From contig SVEE01000002.1 in the NCBI GenBank assembly GCA_015057525.1, positions 254,767-318,766 on the forward strand: 64,000 nucleotides of DNA, given 5' to 3'. Shown one piece after another: positions 26,193 through 35,038 of the stretch. Each line of letters begins with the position of its first letter. Within the stretch, counting starts at the first letter, position 1. Below the pieces are notes generated by a model that saw only the letters and a list, made by a program, of their open reading frames with translations, had not been told where the DNA came from and made no database searches. The DNA comes from Lachnospiraceae bacterium (lineage in GTDB: Bacteria > Bacillota > Clostridia > Lachnospirales > Lachnospiraceae). The position numbers were made by a program, and so were the translations under genes.

Positions 26193-27107
26193 TTACATAA
26201 ACATTTTGTATGGCTTAAATGTATTGTCCTGTTTTACATATGTATATAATGCTTTAAATTCATTATCATCATATACACGAATTAATTCGTCAGGAGTCTC
26301 ATTAATTATTTTTTCTGCGTCTGCCTTACTTTTAAAGCTTGATACAGAAAGCTTATTTCCATTACTTAAATATTTTTGCTGTGTATTCTTTATTGTCAAA
26401 ATAGGATACTTACTTAAAAGAGCGTCTACAGGCAAAATATGCTTCAGTAATTCTCCCTGGTCTCTTAAAGCTTCAATTTCTGAAAGCTTAAGGGCATTTT
26501 CAAGATGAAATCCATGAACTTCACTTCTCAAAAGACTTTTAAGGGTAGCTCCACATCCCATTTTTTGTCCTATATCTCTACATAAGCTTCTTATATATGT
26601 GCCCTTAGAACAATGTACATCAAAGCTTACATCAGGCAAATTTATCTCAATATTATCAATTGAAAAAATCTTTACCAAACGAGCTTCCCTCTCAATGTCT
26701 ATACCAGCTCTGGCATATTCATAGAGCTTTTTTCCATCTTTTTTTATTGCCGAGTACATAGGTGGAATCTGATTATATTCACCAACAAAATCTTTAATAA
26801 CTTCCATCAAATGCTCTTCGTCAATTCCGTCAATGGAATTCTCACTTAATATCTGTCCTGTAATATCCTCTGTATCTGTTTCTACACCAAGCTTCATAAC
26901 TGCCCTATATTCCTTATCACCAGCAGTAATCATATCAACAAGCTTAGTTCCGTTACCAAGACACACAATTAGTACGCCCTCAGCCATAGGATCTAGAGTT
27001 CCTGTATGGCCTATTTTCTTCTGTTTCAAAATACCTCGAAGCTTAGCTACAACATCAAAGGAAGTATAACCAGCCTCCTTATATACATTTATAACACCAT
27101 TAATCAA
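26193..27107 (-). CDS. truB: tRNA pseudouridine-55 synthase
   Basis: Forms the pseudouridine of the T loop in all elongator tRNAs. The 304 residues contain the catalytic Asp in KKIGHTGTLDPMAEGVL near residue 40, with INVYKEAGYTSFDVV at the N-terminus and a PUA-like C-terminal region. The start is TTG 27105-27107 with AAGGAG 7 bases upstream; the nearest ATG is out of frame. It is 15 bases downstream of the DHH phosphoesterase gene, and ribF follows after 22 bases. Confidence 0.96.
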   Translation of the reverse strand: MINGVINVYKEAGYTSFDVVAKLRGILKQKKIGHTGTLDPMAEGVLIVCLGNGTKLVDMITAGDKEYRAVMKLGVETDTEDITGQILSENSIDGIDEEHLMEVIKDFVGEYNQIPPMYSAIKKDGKKLYEYARAGIDIEREARLVKIFSIDNIEINLPDVSFDVHCSKGTYIRSLCRDIGQKMGCGATLKSLLRSEVHGFHLENALKLSEIEALRDQGELLKHILPVDALLSKYPILTIKNTQQKYLSNGNKLSVSSFKSKADAEKIINETPDELIRVYDDNEFKALYTYVKQDNTFKPYKMFM

Positions 27108-27122
27108 GGTTATACTCCTTAT

Positions 27123-28067
27123 CTATAATTGCTTGGCAATCATACCAAGAATAATATTTAAGTTGGTTTCATAATCGCCCTTGGCCTCAAAACCAGATGC
27201 CCTTATGTGACCGCCTCCACCGAAGGAAACTGCAATTTTACTAACATCCACATAAGAAACTGAACGAAGACTAAACTTAAACACATCCTCAGAAAGCTGA
27301 TACACAAATATAGCTACCTCAATTCCATCTGTTACACGAATTTTATCAACTATACCATCAGTGTCATCCTTTGTTGCCTGAAATTCATCAAACATCGCTT
27401 TTGTTACACAAGCGGAAATAACCTTACCATCCAAATGTAGCTTTGAATCAAGCAAAGCTTTTCCTGTAAGCCTGTTTTGTCTGTAATTAACCTTGTAAAA
27501 TGTTTCATCAATTATATACTGAGTTCTTACACCCTTAGATATAAGCTTACCAGCACATATCATAGTCTGCTCAGAGGTTGATGGATATTTTAGCACACCT
27601 GTGTCATGTATTATTCCTAAATAAAAAGCCTCTGCTGCTTCATATGAAATCTTATCCATATCAAGAAATCTGCATAAAACCTCACAACATGAAGAAGCAT
27701 CTGGATCACAATAAAAATAATTACCGAAACCCATATTGCTTCTGTGATGGTCAAGACAAACAGTATCTTTAGCACAAGAATATATATTGGTAAATTCACC
27801 ATGCCTGTCTGTATCTCCACAATCTAGAGAAATAGCTAAATCGTACACTTTTTCTTCTGGTGTGCTAACAATATCATCTGCTCCCTTTAAGAATTTAAAT
27901 TTATCCATAATAGGTTGCAAATACACACAAACCATCTTATCTGGCATATTGTCATTAATATAATTGTAAAGTCCCAGGCAGGAACCAATACAATCGCCAT
28001 CCGGTCTAATATGACCTAAAATAGCAATTGAATTAGCCGCCTGAATTTTTTCTATAAATTCTTTCAT
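27123..28067 (-). CDS. nrnA: DHH-family phosphoesterase (NrnA type)
   Basis: NrnA-type enzymes degrade short oligoribonucleotides and hydrolyse 3'-phosphoadenosine 5'-phosphate, and some relatives cleave pApA. The 314 residues show the DHH metal motifs GHIRPDGDCIGS, SLDCGDTDR and CLDHHRSN, with HDTGVLKYP for the fourth. The DHHA1 domain carries FGGGGHIRASGF near the C-terminus. It is sandwiched between rbfA (4 bases) and truB in the nusA-infB operon, a conserved Firmicutes neighbourhood. Confidence 0.93.
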   Translation of the reverse strand: MKEFIEKIQAANSIAILGHIRPDGDCIGSCLGLYNYINDNMPDKMVCVYLQPIMDKFKFLKGADDIVSTPEEKVYDLAISLDCGDTDRHGEFTNIYSCAKDTVCLDHHRSNMGFGNYFYCDPDASSCCEVLCRFLDMDKISYEAAEAFYLGIIHDTGVLKYPSTSEQTMICAGKLISKGVRTQYIIDETFYKVNYRQNRLTGKALLDSKLHLDGKVISACVTKAMFDEFQATKDDTDGIVDKIRVTDGIEVAIFVYQLSEDVFKFSLRSVSYVDVSKIAVSFGGGGHIRASGFEAKGDYETNLNIILGMIAKQL

Positions 28068-28070
28068 AAT

Positions 28071-28451
28071 CTATTCCTGCATATCTGATTCACTAGATGA
28101 TTCGCCGAGAACTTCATCAATTTTCTTTGACATAGCAATACCATATTCAATGGAATTGTCAACAACGAATGTTATCTCTGGTGTATTTCTCAAATTAATG
28201 CTTCTAGCAAGTTCTCTTCTAATGTATCCAGATGCATTTCTTAAACCTTCAAGTGTTTCATCAGCAGACTCTTTATCTCCCAAAACACTTATAAATGCCT
28301 TGCAATATTTTAAATCAGGAGTGACTATAACATCTGTTACAGATGTCATAGGGTTAATTCTTGGATCCTTAATTTCCATACTAATTATACGGCTAAGCTC
28401 TCTCATAACCTCGCCATTCACTCTCTGGTTTTTATGACTAGTTTTCTTCAT
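28071..28451 (-). CDS. rbfA: Ribosome-binding factor A
   Basis: Assists late maturation of the 30S subunit by binding the central 16S rRNA region. The 126 residues form one KH-type fold (RVNGEVMRELSRIISMEIKDPRI; VTPDLKYCKAFISVLG; ELARSINLRNTPEITFVVDNS) with a short acidic tail. It lies 9 bases after the infB stop and is coupled to nrnA. Confidence 0.96.
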   Translation of the reverse strand: MKKTSHKNQRVNGEVMRELSRIISMEIKDPRINPMTSVTDVIVTPDLKYCKAFISVLGDKESADETLEGLRNASGYIRRELARSINLRNTPEITFVVDNSIEYGIAMSKKIDEVLGESSSESDMQE

Positions 28452-28460
28452 TGAATGCTC

Positions 28461-30782
28461 CTATCTAGGTACTTCCTGCATTATATATGCTTCAATGATA
28501 TCCATTTCCTTGATATCGTTAAATCCTTCCATAACAAGACCACACTCGTATCCAGATTTAACTTCCTTGACATCATCCTTAAATCTCTTAAGAGATGCAA
28601 GAGCACCCTCAAATATAAGCTCACCCTCACGAGTGATTCTAACCTTACAGTTTCTCTGAATAGTTCCATCAAGAACATATGAACCTGCAATTGTACCAAC
28701 ACCTGAAGCCTTATAAGTCTGTCTAACTTCTGCATGACCAATAACCTTCTCTTCAAATATTGGGTCAAGCATACCTTTCATAGCAGCCTCAATATCCTCA
28801 ATAGCGTTATATATAACCTTATATAATCTAATATCAACCTTTTCTCTATCTGCAACATCCTTAGCCTGATTATCTGGTCTAATATTAAAACCAATGATAA
28901 TAGCATTAGAAGCAGATGCAAGAATTACGTCAGATTCATTGATAGCACCAACGCCTGAGTGTATACATTTAACAACAACTTCCTCATTAGAAAGCTTAAG
29001 TAAGCTTGCTTTAACAGCTTCAACAGAACCCTGCACATCTGCCTTAATAATGAGGTTAAGGTCTTTTAAATTACCCTCCTGCATTTTGCTATATAAATCC
29101 TCAAGAGACATTCTTGATCTTGTATCTGCAATAAGTTTTTCCTTACCACGAGTGATAAATGCCTCTGAAATCTGTCTTGCTTCCTTCTCGTTCTCAGTCT
29201 GCATAAAGATTTCACCTGAATTAGGAACTCCATTTAAACCAAGAATCTCAACAGGTGTAGAAGGGCCTGCCTCCTTAACCTTTCTATGCTTGTCATCAAA
29301 CATAGCTCTAACTCTACCGTGAACATTACCCACTGCTACACAATCACCTACACGAAGTGTACCCTTTTGTACAAGAACAGTTGCAACTGAACCACGGCCC
29401 TTATCAAGCTGTGCCTCTATTACGATACCTCTAGCTTTTCTCTTCTTATTAGCCTTAAGTTCTAAGATTTCAGCAGTAAGAATAATCATCTCGAGAAGAT
29501 TATCAATACCTTCTTTAGTATGTGCCGAAACAGGACAGAATATTGTTGAACCACCCCAATCTTCAGGGATAAGTTCATATTCCATAAGCTCCTGCTTAAC
29601 TCTTTCGATATTTGCGCTCTCTTTATCAATCTTGTTGATAGCAACAATAATCTCAATTCCAGCAGCCTTTGCATGGTTAATAGCTTCTACTGTCTGAGGC
29701 ATAACACCGTCATCTGCAGCAACAACAAGAATAGCGATATCTGTAGACTGAGCACCTCTCATACGCATTGCAGTAAAAGCCTCATGTCCTGGTGTATCAA
29801 GGAAAGTAATTCTCTCGCCGTTAATCTTAACGACAGATGCACCAATATGCTGTGTAATACCACCAGCCTCACCTGCAGTAACCTCTGAATTTCTAATAGC
29901 ATCAAGAAGAGATGTCTTACCATGGTCTACATGACCCATAACACAAACTACAGGAGGTCTAGGAGTCATTTTACTTTCATCCTCTTCATCCTCTTTAAGT
30001 ATCTCTTCGATTACATCTACAACTTCCTCTTCCTCTGCAATATAGTTATACTCAAGAGCAATATCTGCAGCTGAATCAAAATCAAGTTCTGAATTAACAT
30101 TCAAAAGCTTACCTGCCATAAAAAGCTTCTTGATAAGCTGAGCTACAGGAACCTTAATCTTATCAGCAAGTTCCTTTACTGTGAGAGACTCAGGTAACTG
30201 AATAGACTTAATTACTGGTTCTACTGGTTCTGGCTTCTTTGGTTCTGGCTTTGGCTGTGGCTTATTGTTATTTTTACCTTGATTCTTATTGTTTTGATTG
30301 TTTCTGTTTTGATTATTTGGGTTGTTTTTATTATTCTGTCCAACATTTTGAGGCTTTCCACCCTGTGGCTTACCTCCCTGTTTTCCACCCTGCTGATTTT
30401 GATTCTTACCCTGCTCCTTCTTATCTGAAGCTTCCTTCTTATCTGAAGCTTCCTTCTTAACTGGAACTTCTTTCTTTACAGGAATATCTTTTTTAACAGG
30501 TGCTTCCTTCTTAACCGAATCATTCTTAGGTGTAGCCTTAGCTTCCTTTTTAGGAGACTCCTTCTTTGGCGCCTCCTTCTTTGGTTCTTCCTTCTTTGCT
30601 GGTGCTGCCGGCTTAGAAGTCTTAACATAAATATCTCTTATATATTGAATTAAGTCATCAGAAATACTACTCTGTGCTTTTAATCCTTCTTTTTTCTTAT
30701 TAAGCTTAACAAGAAGTTCACTACTTGGAATTGTCTTGTCTAATTCATTTGATAACTGTTTTGCTAATTCGTGTACTCTCAT
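28461..30782 (-). CDS. infB: Translation initiation factor IF-2
   Basis: GTPase that brings initiator tRNA to the 30S subunit and promotes subunit joining. The 773-residue protein starts with an IF2 N-terminal helix ([10 protein letters not shown]). About residues 57-195 are low complexity: Lys/Glu/Pro repeats, then Gly/Gln/Asn/Lys. The second IF2_N domain ([21 protein letters not shown]) follows. The G domain has [27 protein letters not shown] and NKIDK, and domains II to IV complete the standard length. A tandem 18-bp repeat encodes part of the Lys-rich stretch. It is followed by rbfA. Confidence 0.98.
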   Translation of the reverse strand: MRVHELAKQLSNELDKTIPSSELLVKLNKKKEGLKAQSSISDDLIQYIRDIYVKTSKPAAPAKKEEPKKEAPKKESPKKEAKATPKNDSVKKEAPVKKDIPVKKEVPVKKEASDKKEASDKKEQGKNQNQQGGKQGGKPQGGKPQNVGQNNKNNPNNQNRNNQNNKNQGKNNNKPQPKPEPKKPEPVEPVIKSIQLPESLTVKELADKIKVPVAQLIKKLFMAGKLLNVNSELDFDSAADIALEYNYIAEEEEVVDVIEEILKEDEEDESKMTPRPPVVCVMGHVDHGKTSLLDAIRNSEVTAGEAGGITQHIGASVVKINGERITFLDTPGHEAFTAMRMRGAQSTDIAILVVAADDGVMPQTVEAINHAKAAGIEIIVAINKIDKESANIERVKQELMEYELIPEDWGGSTIFCPVSAHTKEGIDNLLEMIILTAEILELKANKKRKARGIVIEAQLDKGRGSVATVLVQKGTLRVGDCVAVGNVHGRVRAMFDDKHRKVKEAGPSTPVEILGLNGVPNSGEIFMQTENEKEARQISEAFITRGKEKLIADTRSRMSLEDLYSKMQEGNLKDLNLIIKADVQGSVEAVKASLLKLSNEEVVVKCIHSGVGAINESDVILASASNAIIIGFNIRPDNQAKDVADREKVDIRLYKVIYNAIEDIEAAMKGMLDPIFEEKVIGHAEVRQTYKASGVGTIAGSYVLDGTIQRNCKVRITREGELIFEGALASLKRFKDDVKEVKSGYECGLVMEGFNDIKEMDIIEAYIMQEVPR
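30415..30450 (-). repeat. 18-bp tandem repeat in the infB linker
   Basis: Two identical, adjacent 18-bp units encode a duplicated six-residue EASDKK-type segment in the low-complexity IF-2 linker. Being in frame, repeat-number change would alter linker length only. Confidence 0.85.
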
Positions 30783-30801
30783 AGATTACACCTCCATATC
30801 T

Positions 30802-31113
30802 TTAACTATCCAACTTGTTAGTAATTTGCTCTGCAAGTCCCTCATCTGTAACTGCAACAACCATTCTGTTTTGTTTACCGATGCGATGTCCCAGCACTTC
30901 GCTTGTTCCTGCAACCCTGCAAGGAACATTGTAAAATGTACTTTTATCAGTGAATTTCTTACGAGTGTTACCGGAAGCATCTTCAGCAATTATAATAAGA
31001 CATGCTGTACCTTCCTGTATTGCCTTCTCGCACATAAAGCCACCACTAACAATCTTACCGGCCTTTGCTGCAATAGAAAGTAATGCCAAAGCTTTGTCTT
31101 TCATATTATTCAT
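30802..31113 (-). CDS. ylxQ: L7Ae-family K-turn RNA-binding protein (YlxQ)
   Basis: The 103-residue protein matches the L7Ae/L30e/YlxQ group that binds kink-turn RNA. It shows LALLSIAAKAGKIVSG, then a CLIIIAEDAS strand and NVPCRVAGTSEVLGHRIGK. Some homologues are annotated as ribosomal L7Ae-like. It follows ylxR directly without a gap, as in other Firmicutes, ahead of infB. An alternative start three codons in (MKDKALALL) is possible. Confidence 0.93.
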   Translation of the reverse strand: MNNMKDKALALLSIAAKAGKIVSGGFMCEKAIQEGTACLIIIAEDASGNTRKKFTDKSTFYNVPCRVAGTSEVLGHRIGKQNRMVVAVTDEGLAEQITNKLDS

Positions 31114-31371
31114 TTACCCTAACTCCTCACCAATGGCATCATATATTTCCTTAGGTATTTCAACCTTCAATGAACGTTCTATGCCTCTTGACTTAACAGC
31201 CTTATTATAGCAAGCTTTATTGCCACATAAATACGCACCTCTACCATTTTTCTTTCCTGTTTTGTCGAGACATATTTCATTCTCAGGGGTACGTATGATG
31301 CGAACCAATTCATTCTTAGGTTTCATTTCCCTACATCCTATACATTGCCTAACCGGTACTTGTTTTGCCAC
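31114..31371 (-). CDS. ylxR: YlxR/RnpM (DUF448) nucleic-acid-binding protein
   Basis: The 85-residue protein has the DUF448 signature RQCIGCREMKPKNELVRI and GRGAYLCGNKACYNKAV, with two Cys pairs. YlxR has been described as an RNA-binding modulator of RNase P (RnpM) in some Firmicutes. The start is GTG at 31369-31371, preceded by GAGGAG, which also encodes the end of NusA; nusA stops 6 bases upstream. Confidence 0.94.
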   Translation of the reverse strand: MAKQVPVRQCIGCREMKPKNELVRIIRTPENEICLDKTGKKNGRGAYLCGNKACYNKAVKSRGIERSLKVEIPKEIYDAIGEELG

Positions 31372-31377
31372 TATATA

Positions 31378-32490
31378 TTACTCCTCATCTTCATAACTAT
31401 CATCATAGTCATCATATTCCTCGTCATATGACTCAAAATCCATTTCCATACCAAGCTCTCTAGCCTGTGACTCACTCTTAATATCAATCTTGTATCCAGT
31501 AAGTCTAGCTGCAAGACGAGCATTCTGTCCTTCCTTACCAATAGCAAGAGAAAGCTGATAATCAGGAACAATAACTTTAGCACTCTTAGTATCAACGTCT
31601 ACCTTAACAGATAAAACCTTTGATGGACTAAGCGCATTTTCGATAAATACTGCAGGATCCTCGCTCCAAGTAATAATATCAATTTTCTCGCCCTTTAAAT
31701 CATCTACAATATTGTTAACTCTAGTTCCATTTAATCCAACACAAGCTCCCACAGGATCTACATTTGCATCATTTGACCAAACAGCAATCTTCGATCTTGA
31801 ACCTGCCTCTCTTGAGATACTCTTTATTTCAACTGTGCCGTCAGCAACCTCTGTTACTTCCTTCTCAAAAAGTCTCTTTACAAGCTCTGGATGAGTTCTT
31901 GAAACAAGAATCTTAAAGCCCTTTGTGTTCTTCTTTACTTCAACAACATAAAGCTTAATTCTATCACCTCTTCTATATACTTCACCTTTAACCTGCTCAT
32001 TTTCATTTAAGATTGTATCTGTTCTCTCGTCTAAGCTAATACTTAAATTATTGCCAACATATCTTTGAACAACACCTGTAATAATATCTCTTTCCTTGCA
32101 AGCGAAATAATCAAATATAGCGTCTCTCTCGCCTTCTTTGATTGCCTGAACAATTATACTTCTTGCTTTCTGAGCGGCAATTCTACCGAATTCTTTTGAA
32201 CGAACTTCGAAGTCGACGAAATCCCCAAGAGCAACTTTCTTTTTCATTGCCTTTGCCTGCTCAAGAGAAATCTGACACACGTCATTTTCAACTTCCTCGA
32301 CAACTTCCTTCTTCTGGTAAACTGAAATATCACCTGTAACTCTGTCCATAGAAACATCAATTATGGCTTCCTTACCGAAATCCTTCTCACATGCTGATAT
32401 AAGTGATTTCTCAATTGCGTCCATTATAACTTCTTTGCTGATGTTCTTTTCTTTCTCTAACTGATTTAAAGCATCAATTATTTCTGACAT
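31378..32490 (-). CDS. nusA: Transcription termination/antitermination protein NusA
   Basis: Binds RNA polymerase and stimulates pausing, termination or antitermination. The 370 residues contain the N-terminal polymerase-binding domain, an S1 domain (about 135-200), and two KH domains with the usual [30 protein letters not shown] and [14 protein letters not shown] motifs. An acidic tail ([15 protein letters not shown]) replaces the second C-terminal repeat region of enterobacterial NusA, as is normal in Firmicutes. AGGAGG precedes the start. Confidence 0.97.
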   Translation of the reverse strand: MSEIIDALNQLEKEKNISKEVIMDAIEKSLISACEKDFGKEAIIDVSMDRVTGDISVYQKKEVVEEVENDVCQISLEQAKAMKKKVALGDFVDFEVRSKEFGRIAAQKARSIIVQAIKEGERDAIFDYFACKERDIITGVVQRYVGNNLSISLDERTDTILNENEQVKGEVYRRGDRIKLYVVEVKKNTKGFKILVSRTHPELVKRLFEKEVTEVADGTVEIKSISREAGSRSKIAVWSNDANVDPVGACVGLNGTRVNNIVDDLKGEKIDIITWSEDPAVFIENALSPSKVLSVKVDVDTKSAKVIVPDYQLSLAIGKEGQNARLAARLTGYKIDIKSESQARELGMEMDFESYDEEYDDYDDSYEDEE

Positions 32491-32516
32491 TTTTTTATCC
32501 TCCTAAAATATTTTCA

Positions 32517-32984
32517 TTATACAAATGCCAATCTTATCATTGAAATTTCGTTTCTGTTTAAAACGATTTCTATAGTTTCATCTTCCTCATCACAAATTGT
32601 AATCTGCGTTTCAGAATAATCTTTAAGGATTCCCTCAAGCTCCTTGGTACCGTTAACTGCTTTATACAACTTAATTTCTATCAGTTTCCCTATGCTACGT
32701 TTAAAATCCTTATCCTTCTTTAATGGTCTGGTAAGTCCTGGTGAGCTAACTTCAAGAATATAAGCATCCTTTATCTTGTCAGCTTCATCAAGCTTAGCCT
32801 CAAGAGCACGACTGATTAAAACACAATCATCAATGTTTATTCCGCCCTCTTTGTCTGCGTACACTCGTAAATAATAATCCTGACCTTCTTTTACATACTC
32901 AACATCAACAAGTTCAAAATTATTTTCCTCAATTATAGGAGTTACAAGTTCTGTACAATGCTGTTCAATTTCAGCCTTTTTCAT
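32517..32984 (-). CDS. rimP: Ribosome maturation factor RimP
   Basis: Supports assembly of the 30S subunit. The 155 residues show the RimP N-domain (ELVDVEYVKEGQDYYLRVYADKEGG) and the conserved LEVSSPGLTRPLKKDKDF stretch before the SH3-like C-domain. It is the first gene of the nusA-infB unit and follows a leader with a terminator-like hairpin. AAGGGGG is just upstream of the ATG. Confidence 0.96.
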   Translation of the reverse strand: MKKAEIEQHCTELVTPIIEENNFELVDVEYVKEGQDYYLRVYADKEGGINIDDCVLISRALEAKLDEADKIKDAYILEVSSPGLTRPLKKDKDFKRSIGKLIEIKLYKAVNGTKELEGILKDYSETQITICDEEDETIEIVLNRNEISMIRLAFV

Positions 32985-33042
32985 AGGTTACCCCCTTTGT
33001 ATATGTTTTTGAATTCATACTTTCTTGTCTTTGATTTTAAGT

Positions 33043-33074
33043 AAAAACAAAGAGTGGGTTTTTTAACCCACTCT
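33043..33074 (-). terminator. Terminator-like hairpin in the rimP-nusA-infB leader
   Basis: A 10-bp stem (33051-33060 with 33065-33074) ends in TTGTTTTT on the minus strand. It is 62 bases past the GHL10 stop, but a good promoter lies between that stop and the hairpin, so it may attenuate the nusA operon. Confidence 0.75.
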
Positions 33075-33101
33075 GCAAAAGTCATTATTCAAGTCTATTA
33101 A

Positions 33102-33129
33102 ATTATAACACTTTATCAAGGAAATGCAA
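33102..33129 (-). promoter_or_regulatory. Predicted rimP-nusA-infB promoter
   Basis: Minus-strand TTGCAT (33124-33129), 16 bases, TATAAT (33102-33107). The predicted start lies about 20 bases upstream of the leader hairpin, so every transcript from it would contain the whole stem. Confidence 0.55.
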
Positions 33130-33135
33130 GCTTTT

Positions 33136-34545
33136 TTAATAAAAATTTAAGGTTTTTTGAGATGTTACAAGGTTACAATATGATGAAAAAGACATCAAAT
33201 TCCAAAATTTGTAATCACCAGCAGCAAGCTGTAATACATAAAACTTATTTAAACCTGAAACATCAACACCAAAAACTCTAATTTCCTCTTGGAATGATTC
33301 ATCATCTATTTGTTCCGATTCCATAGCTGTTGTAATCTCAGTCTCCATCACATCTATATTATCAGATTCAACAACCTCGTTCTCATATATACCACCATCT
33401 GGCAAGGTTGCCGAAAATGCATATAAATTTGTTAATTCTGTTTTTGAGTCTTCATATTCAAGCCATGCATATCTAAATAGTGCATATCCGTCATAGCCTA
33501 AATAATATGCTACTTCGTATTGATTCTTTAAATTATTATGGTTTTCCTTCCAACCTAAATCCGTCTCTGATTCTTCACCCACTCTATAAAGAGCAAGGCC
33601 TGAATACATAGGTATATCAATCAAATTCAAAGACTTCCATTCATTACATCTATCAGAATATAGTGTAGTAAGCACTCCATCCATCATATAACTGTCTGAC
33701 CAATATATCTGTGGCATTATGTAATCAATATAACCAGGTGTAGATAACCATGTATCAATATCTGCACCTTGACTTCTTGCACTGGATGTATTTCCTGCAG
33801 GACTAATTCCAAAAGTAACATTACAATCAACTGATTTTACCGTATCATAAACCTGTTTGACCATTGCATTAACATACTGCATTTTTGTAGATTCATCCAT
33901 TGCATCCGCCATTCCTGGCATATAAAAATAATCATCAAAGTGGATTCCGTCTACATCATATTTTTCAATTATTTCTTTAACTTGAGAACATATGAGCTCA
34001 TTGGTCTCTATTTTAGATGGGTCTAAGGAAAGACATGTTTCACCTGAAGTATTTTCGTATTCCATGGTAAATTCTTTATACATATCATAGTAAGGACTTT
34101 CCTTATAGCTAACAGTGGTTGCTTCATTTTTTGATAACCTATATGGATTAATCCATGCTTCAAAATAAAGCATCTTTTCATGAGCTAACTCTACCATAAT
34201 CTGCATAGGATCATAAGCCATACTTCTGTCAGAATCCAAATATATTGACAAGGAAAAATATTCAGAGGGATACATAGCGTCTCCCATAGCTCTTGTATGA
34301 ACAATAACTGTATTCATGCCATAGGAAATAATATTATCATACATTTGAGTAATCTTAGTTCTAAATTCATCCTCTGACAAATCAAGCAAATATTCTTCCA
34401 TATCCAAAAATGAAATCCAACATGCTCTTTTATCATTGTTAGAATTTTGATTTGCATTAGCAACTGGCCCCCCAGTTATTGTACAAACCAAACACACTAA
34501 TGTGAGTATTAATGATATTATTTTTTTAGTATATTTCATTTTCAT
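33136..34545 (-). CDS. Secreted glycoside-hydrolase-like protein (GHL10/DUF187)
   Basis: The 469 residues start with a signal peptide (1-33). They then match the DUF187/GHL10 TIM-barrel family (RACWISFLDMEEYLLDLS, NTVIVHTRAMGDAMYPSEYF, YFEAWINPYRLS, DVDGIHFDDYFYMPG, VTFGISPAGN, YIDYIMPQIYW). HFDDYF carries the Asp residues usually conserved near the active site. Relatives act on peptidoglycan- or polysaccharide-derived glycans, although most are uncharacterised. A Glu-rich region and a short C-terminal domain follow near residues 390-469. AAGGTG precedes the ATG, and a predicted promoter lies at 34588-34616. Confidence 0.88.
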   Translation of the reverse strand: MKMKYTKKIISLILTLVCLVCTITGGPVANANQNSNNDKRACWISFLDMEEYLLDLSEDEFRTKITQMYDNIISYGMNTVIVHTRAMGDAMYPSEYFSLSIYLDSDRSMAYDPMQIMVELAHEKMLYFEAWINPYRLSKNEATTVSYKESPYYDMYKEFTMEYENTSGETCLSLDPSKIETNELICSQVKEIIEKYDVDGIHFDDYFYMPGMADAMDESTKMQYVNAMVKQVYDTVKSVDCNVTFGISPAGNTSSARSQGADIDTWLSTPGYIDYIMPQIYWSDSYMMDGVLTTLYSDRCNEWKSLNLIDIPMYSGLALYRVGEESETDLGWKENHNNLKNQYEVAYYLGYDGYALFRYAWLEYEDSKTELTNLYAFSATLPDGGIYENEVVESDNIDVMETEITTAMESEQIDDESFQEEIRVFGVDVSGLNKFYVLQLAAGDYKFWNLMSFSSYCNLVTSQKTLNFY

Positions 34546-34587
34546 ACTTACACCTTCAAATTAATATTTTATAGTTAAATCTATATA

Positions 34588-34616
34588 ACTATACTTCTAT
34601 TATATGATTTTATCAA
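34588..34616 (-). promoter_or_regulatory. Predicted promoter of the GHL10 gene
   Basis: Minus-strand TTGATA (34611-34616), 17 bases, TATAGT (34588-34593), 42 bases before the start. An overlapping TATAAT lacks a good -35. Confidence 0.45.
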
Positions 34617-34636
34617 ACATTTTTTAATAAAACACA

Positions 34637-34677
34637 AAAGAAAAAGATAGGTAATCTCACAAAGATTACCTATCTTT
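34637..34677 (-). terminator. Terminator of the OPT-PqqD pair
   Basis: A perfect 15-bp stem (34643-34657 with 34663-34677, 5-base loop) ends in T-rich sequence on the minus strand and begins 4 bases after the PqqD stop. Confidence 0.9.
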
Positions 34678-34681
34678 AAAT

Positions 34682-35038
34682 TTACTCTTTAATTAGCATA
34701 ATAAAATCATAGCTTTCTAAATTACGCATATACTGTACAAGTCTATTGTACAATGGTTCTGCTTTATCACCAAATTCCTCTTTAACCAACAATGAAATAT
34801 CATATATACTTTTCTTTCCATCAATAATTGGCCATATAAAATCACCCATTTCATCCAAATGAATTTGAGAAATCTTTGGTTTTTTCGCAAGGAGCTGGGC
34901 AAGCTTGTTGAAGAATCCTTTATTTTCAACAAACAAAGTAACCCTTCCATCTTCATCCTTCTCCCATTTTAGGCTTTCATTATGCTTCGGTATATAATCA
35001 AGATAGTTTGATGAAACCGTATTATTCTGCTTTTTCAT
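34682..35038 (-). CDS. PqqD-family protein
   Basis: The 118-residue protein has the PqqD winged-helix fold pattern (about 25-118: HLDEMGDFIWPIIDGKKSIYDISLLVKEEFGD). PqqD domains typically bind leader peptides of ribosomally made, modified peptides for a radical SAM or other enzyme. No such enzyme, precursor peptide or pqq gene lies in this window, so PQQ synthesis is unlikely. Its ATG (35038) is inside the last codons of the OPT transporter gene (17-base overlap), so expression is coupled. A start at 35074, deeper inside that gene, is the alternative. A partner role with the transporter is inferred. Confidence 0.8.
   Translation of the reverse strand: MKKQNNTVSSNYLDYIPKHNESLKWEKDEDGRVTLFVENKGFFNKLAQLLAKKPKISQIHLDEMGDFIWPIIDGKKSIYDISLLVKEEFGDKAEPLYNRLVQYMRNLESYDFIMLIKE

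Noticed and set aside
34682-35038. PQQ biosynthesis locus
   Set aside because: Only a PqqD-like protein is present; no PqqA, B, C or E is encoded here.
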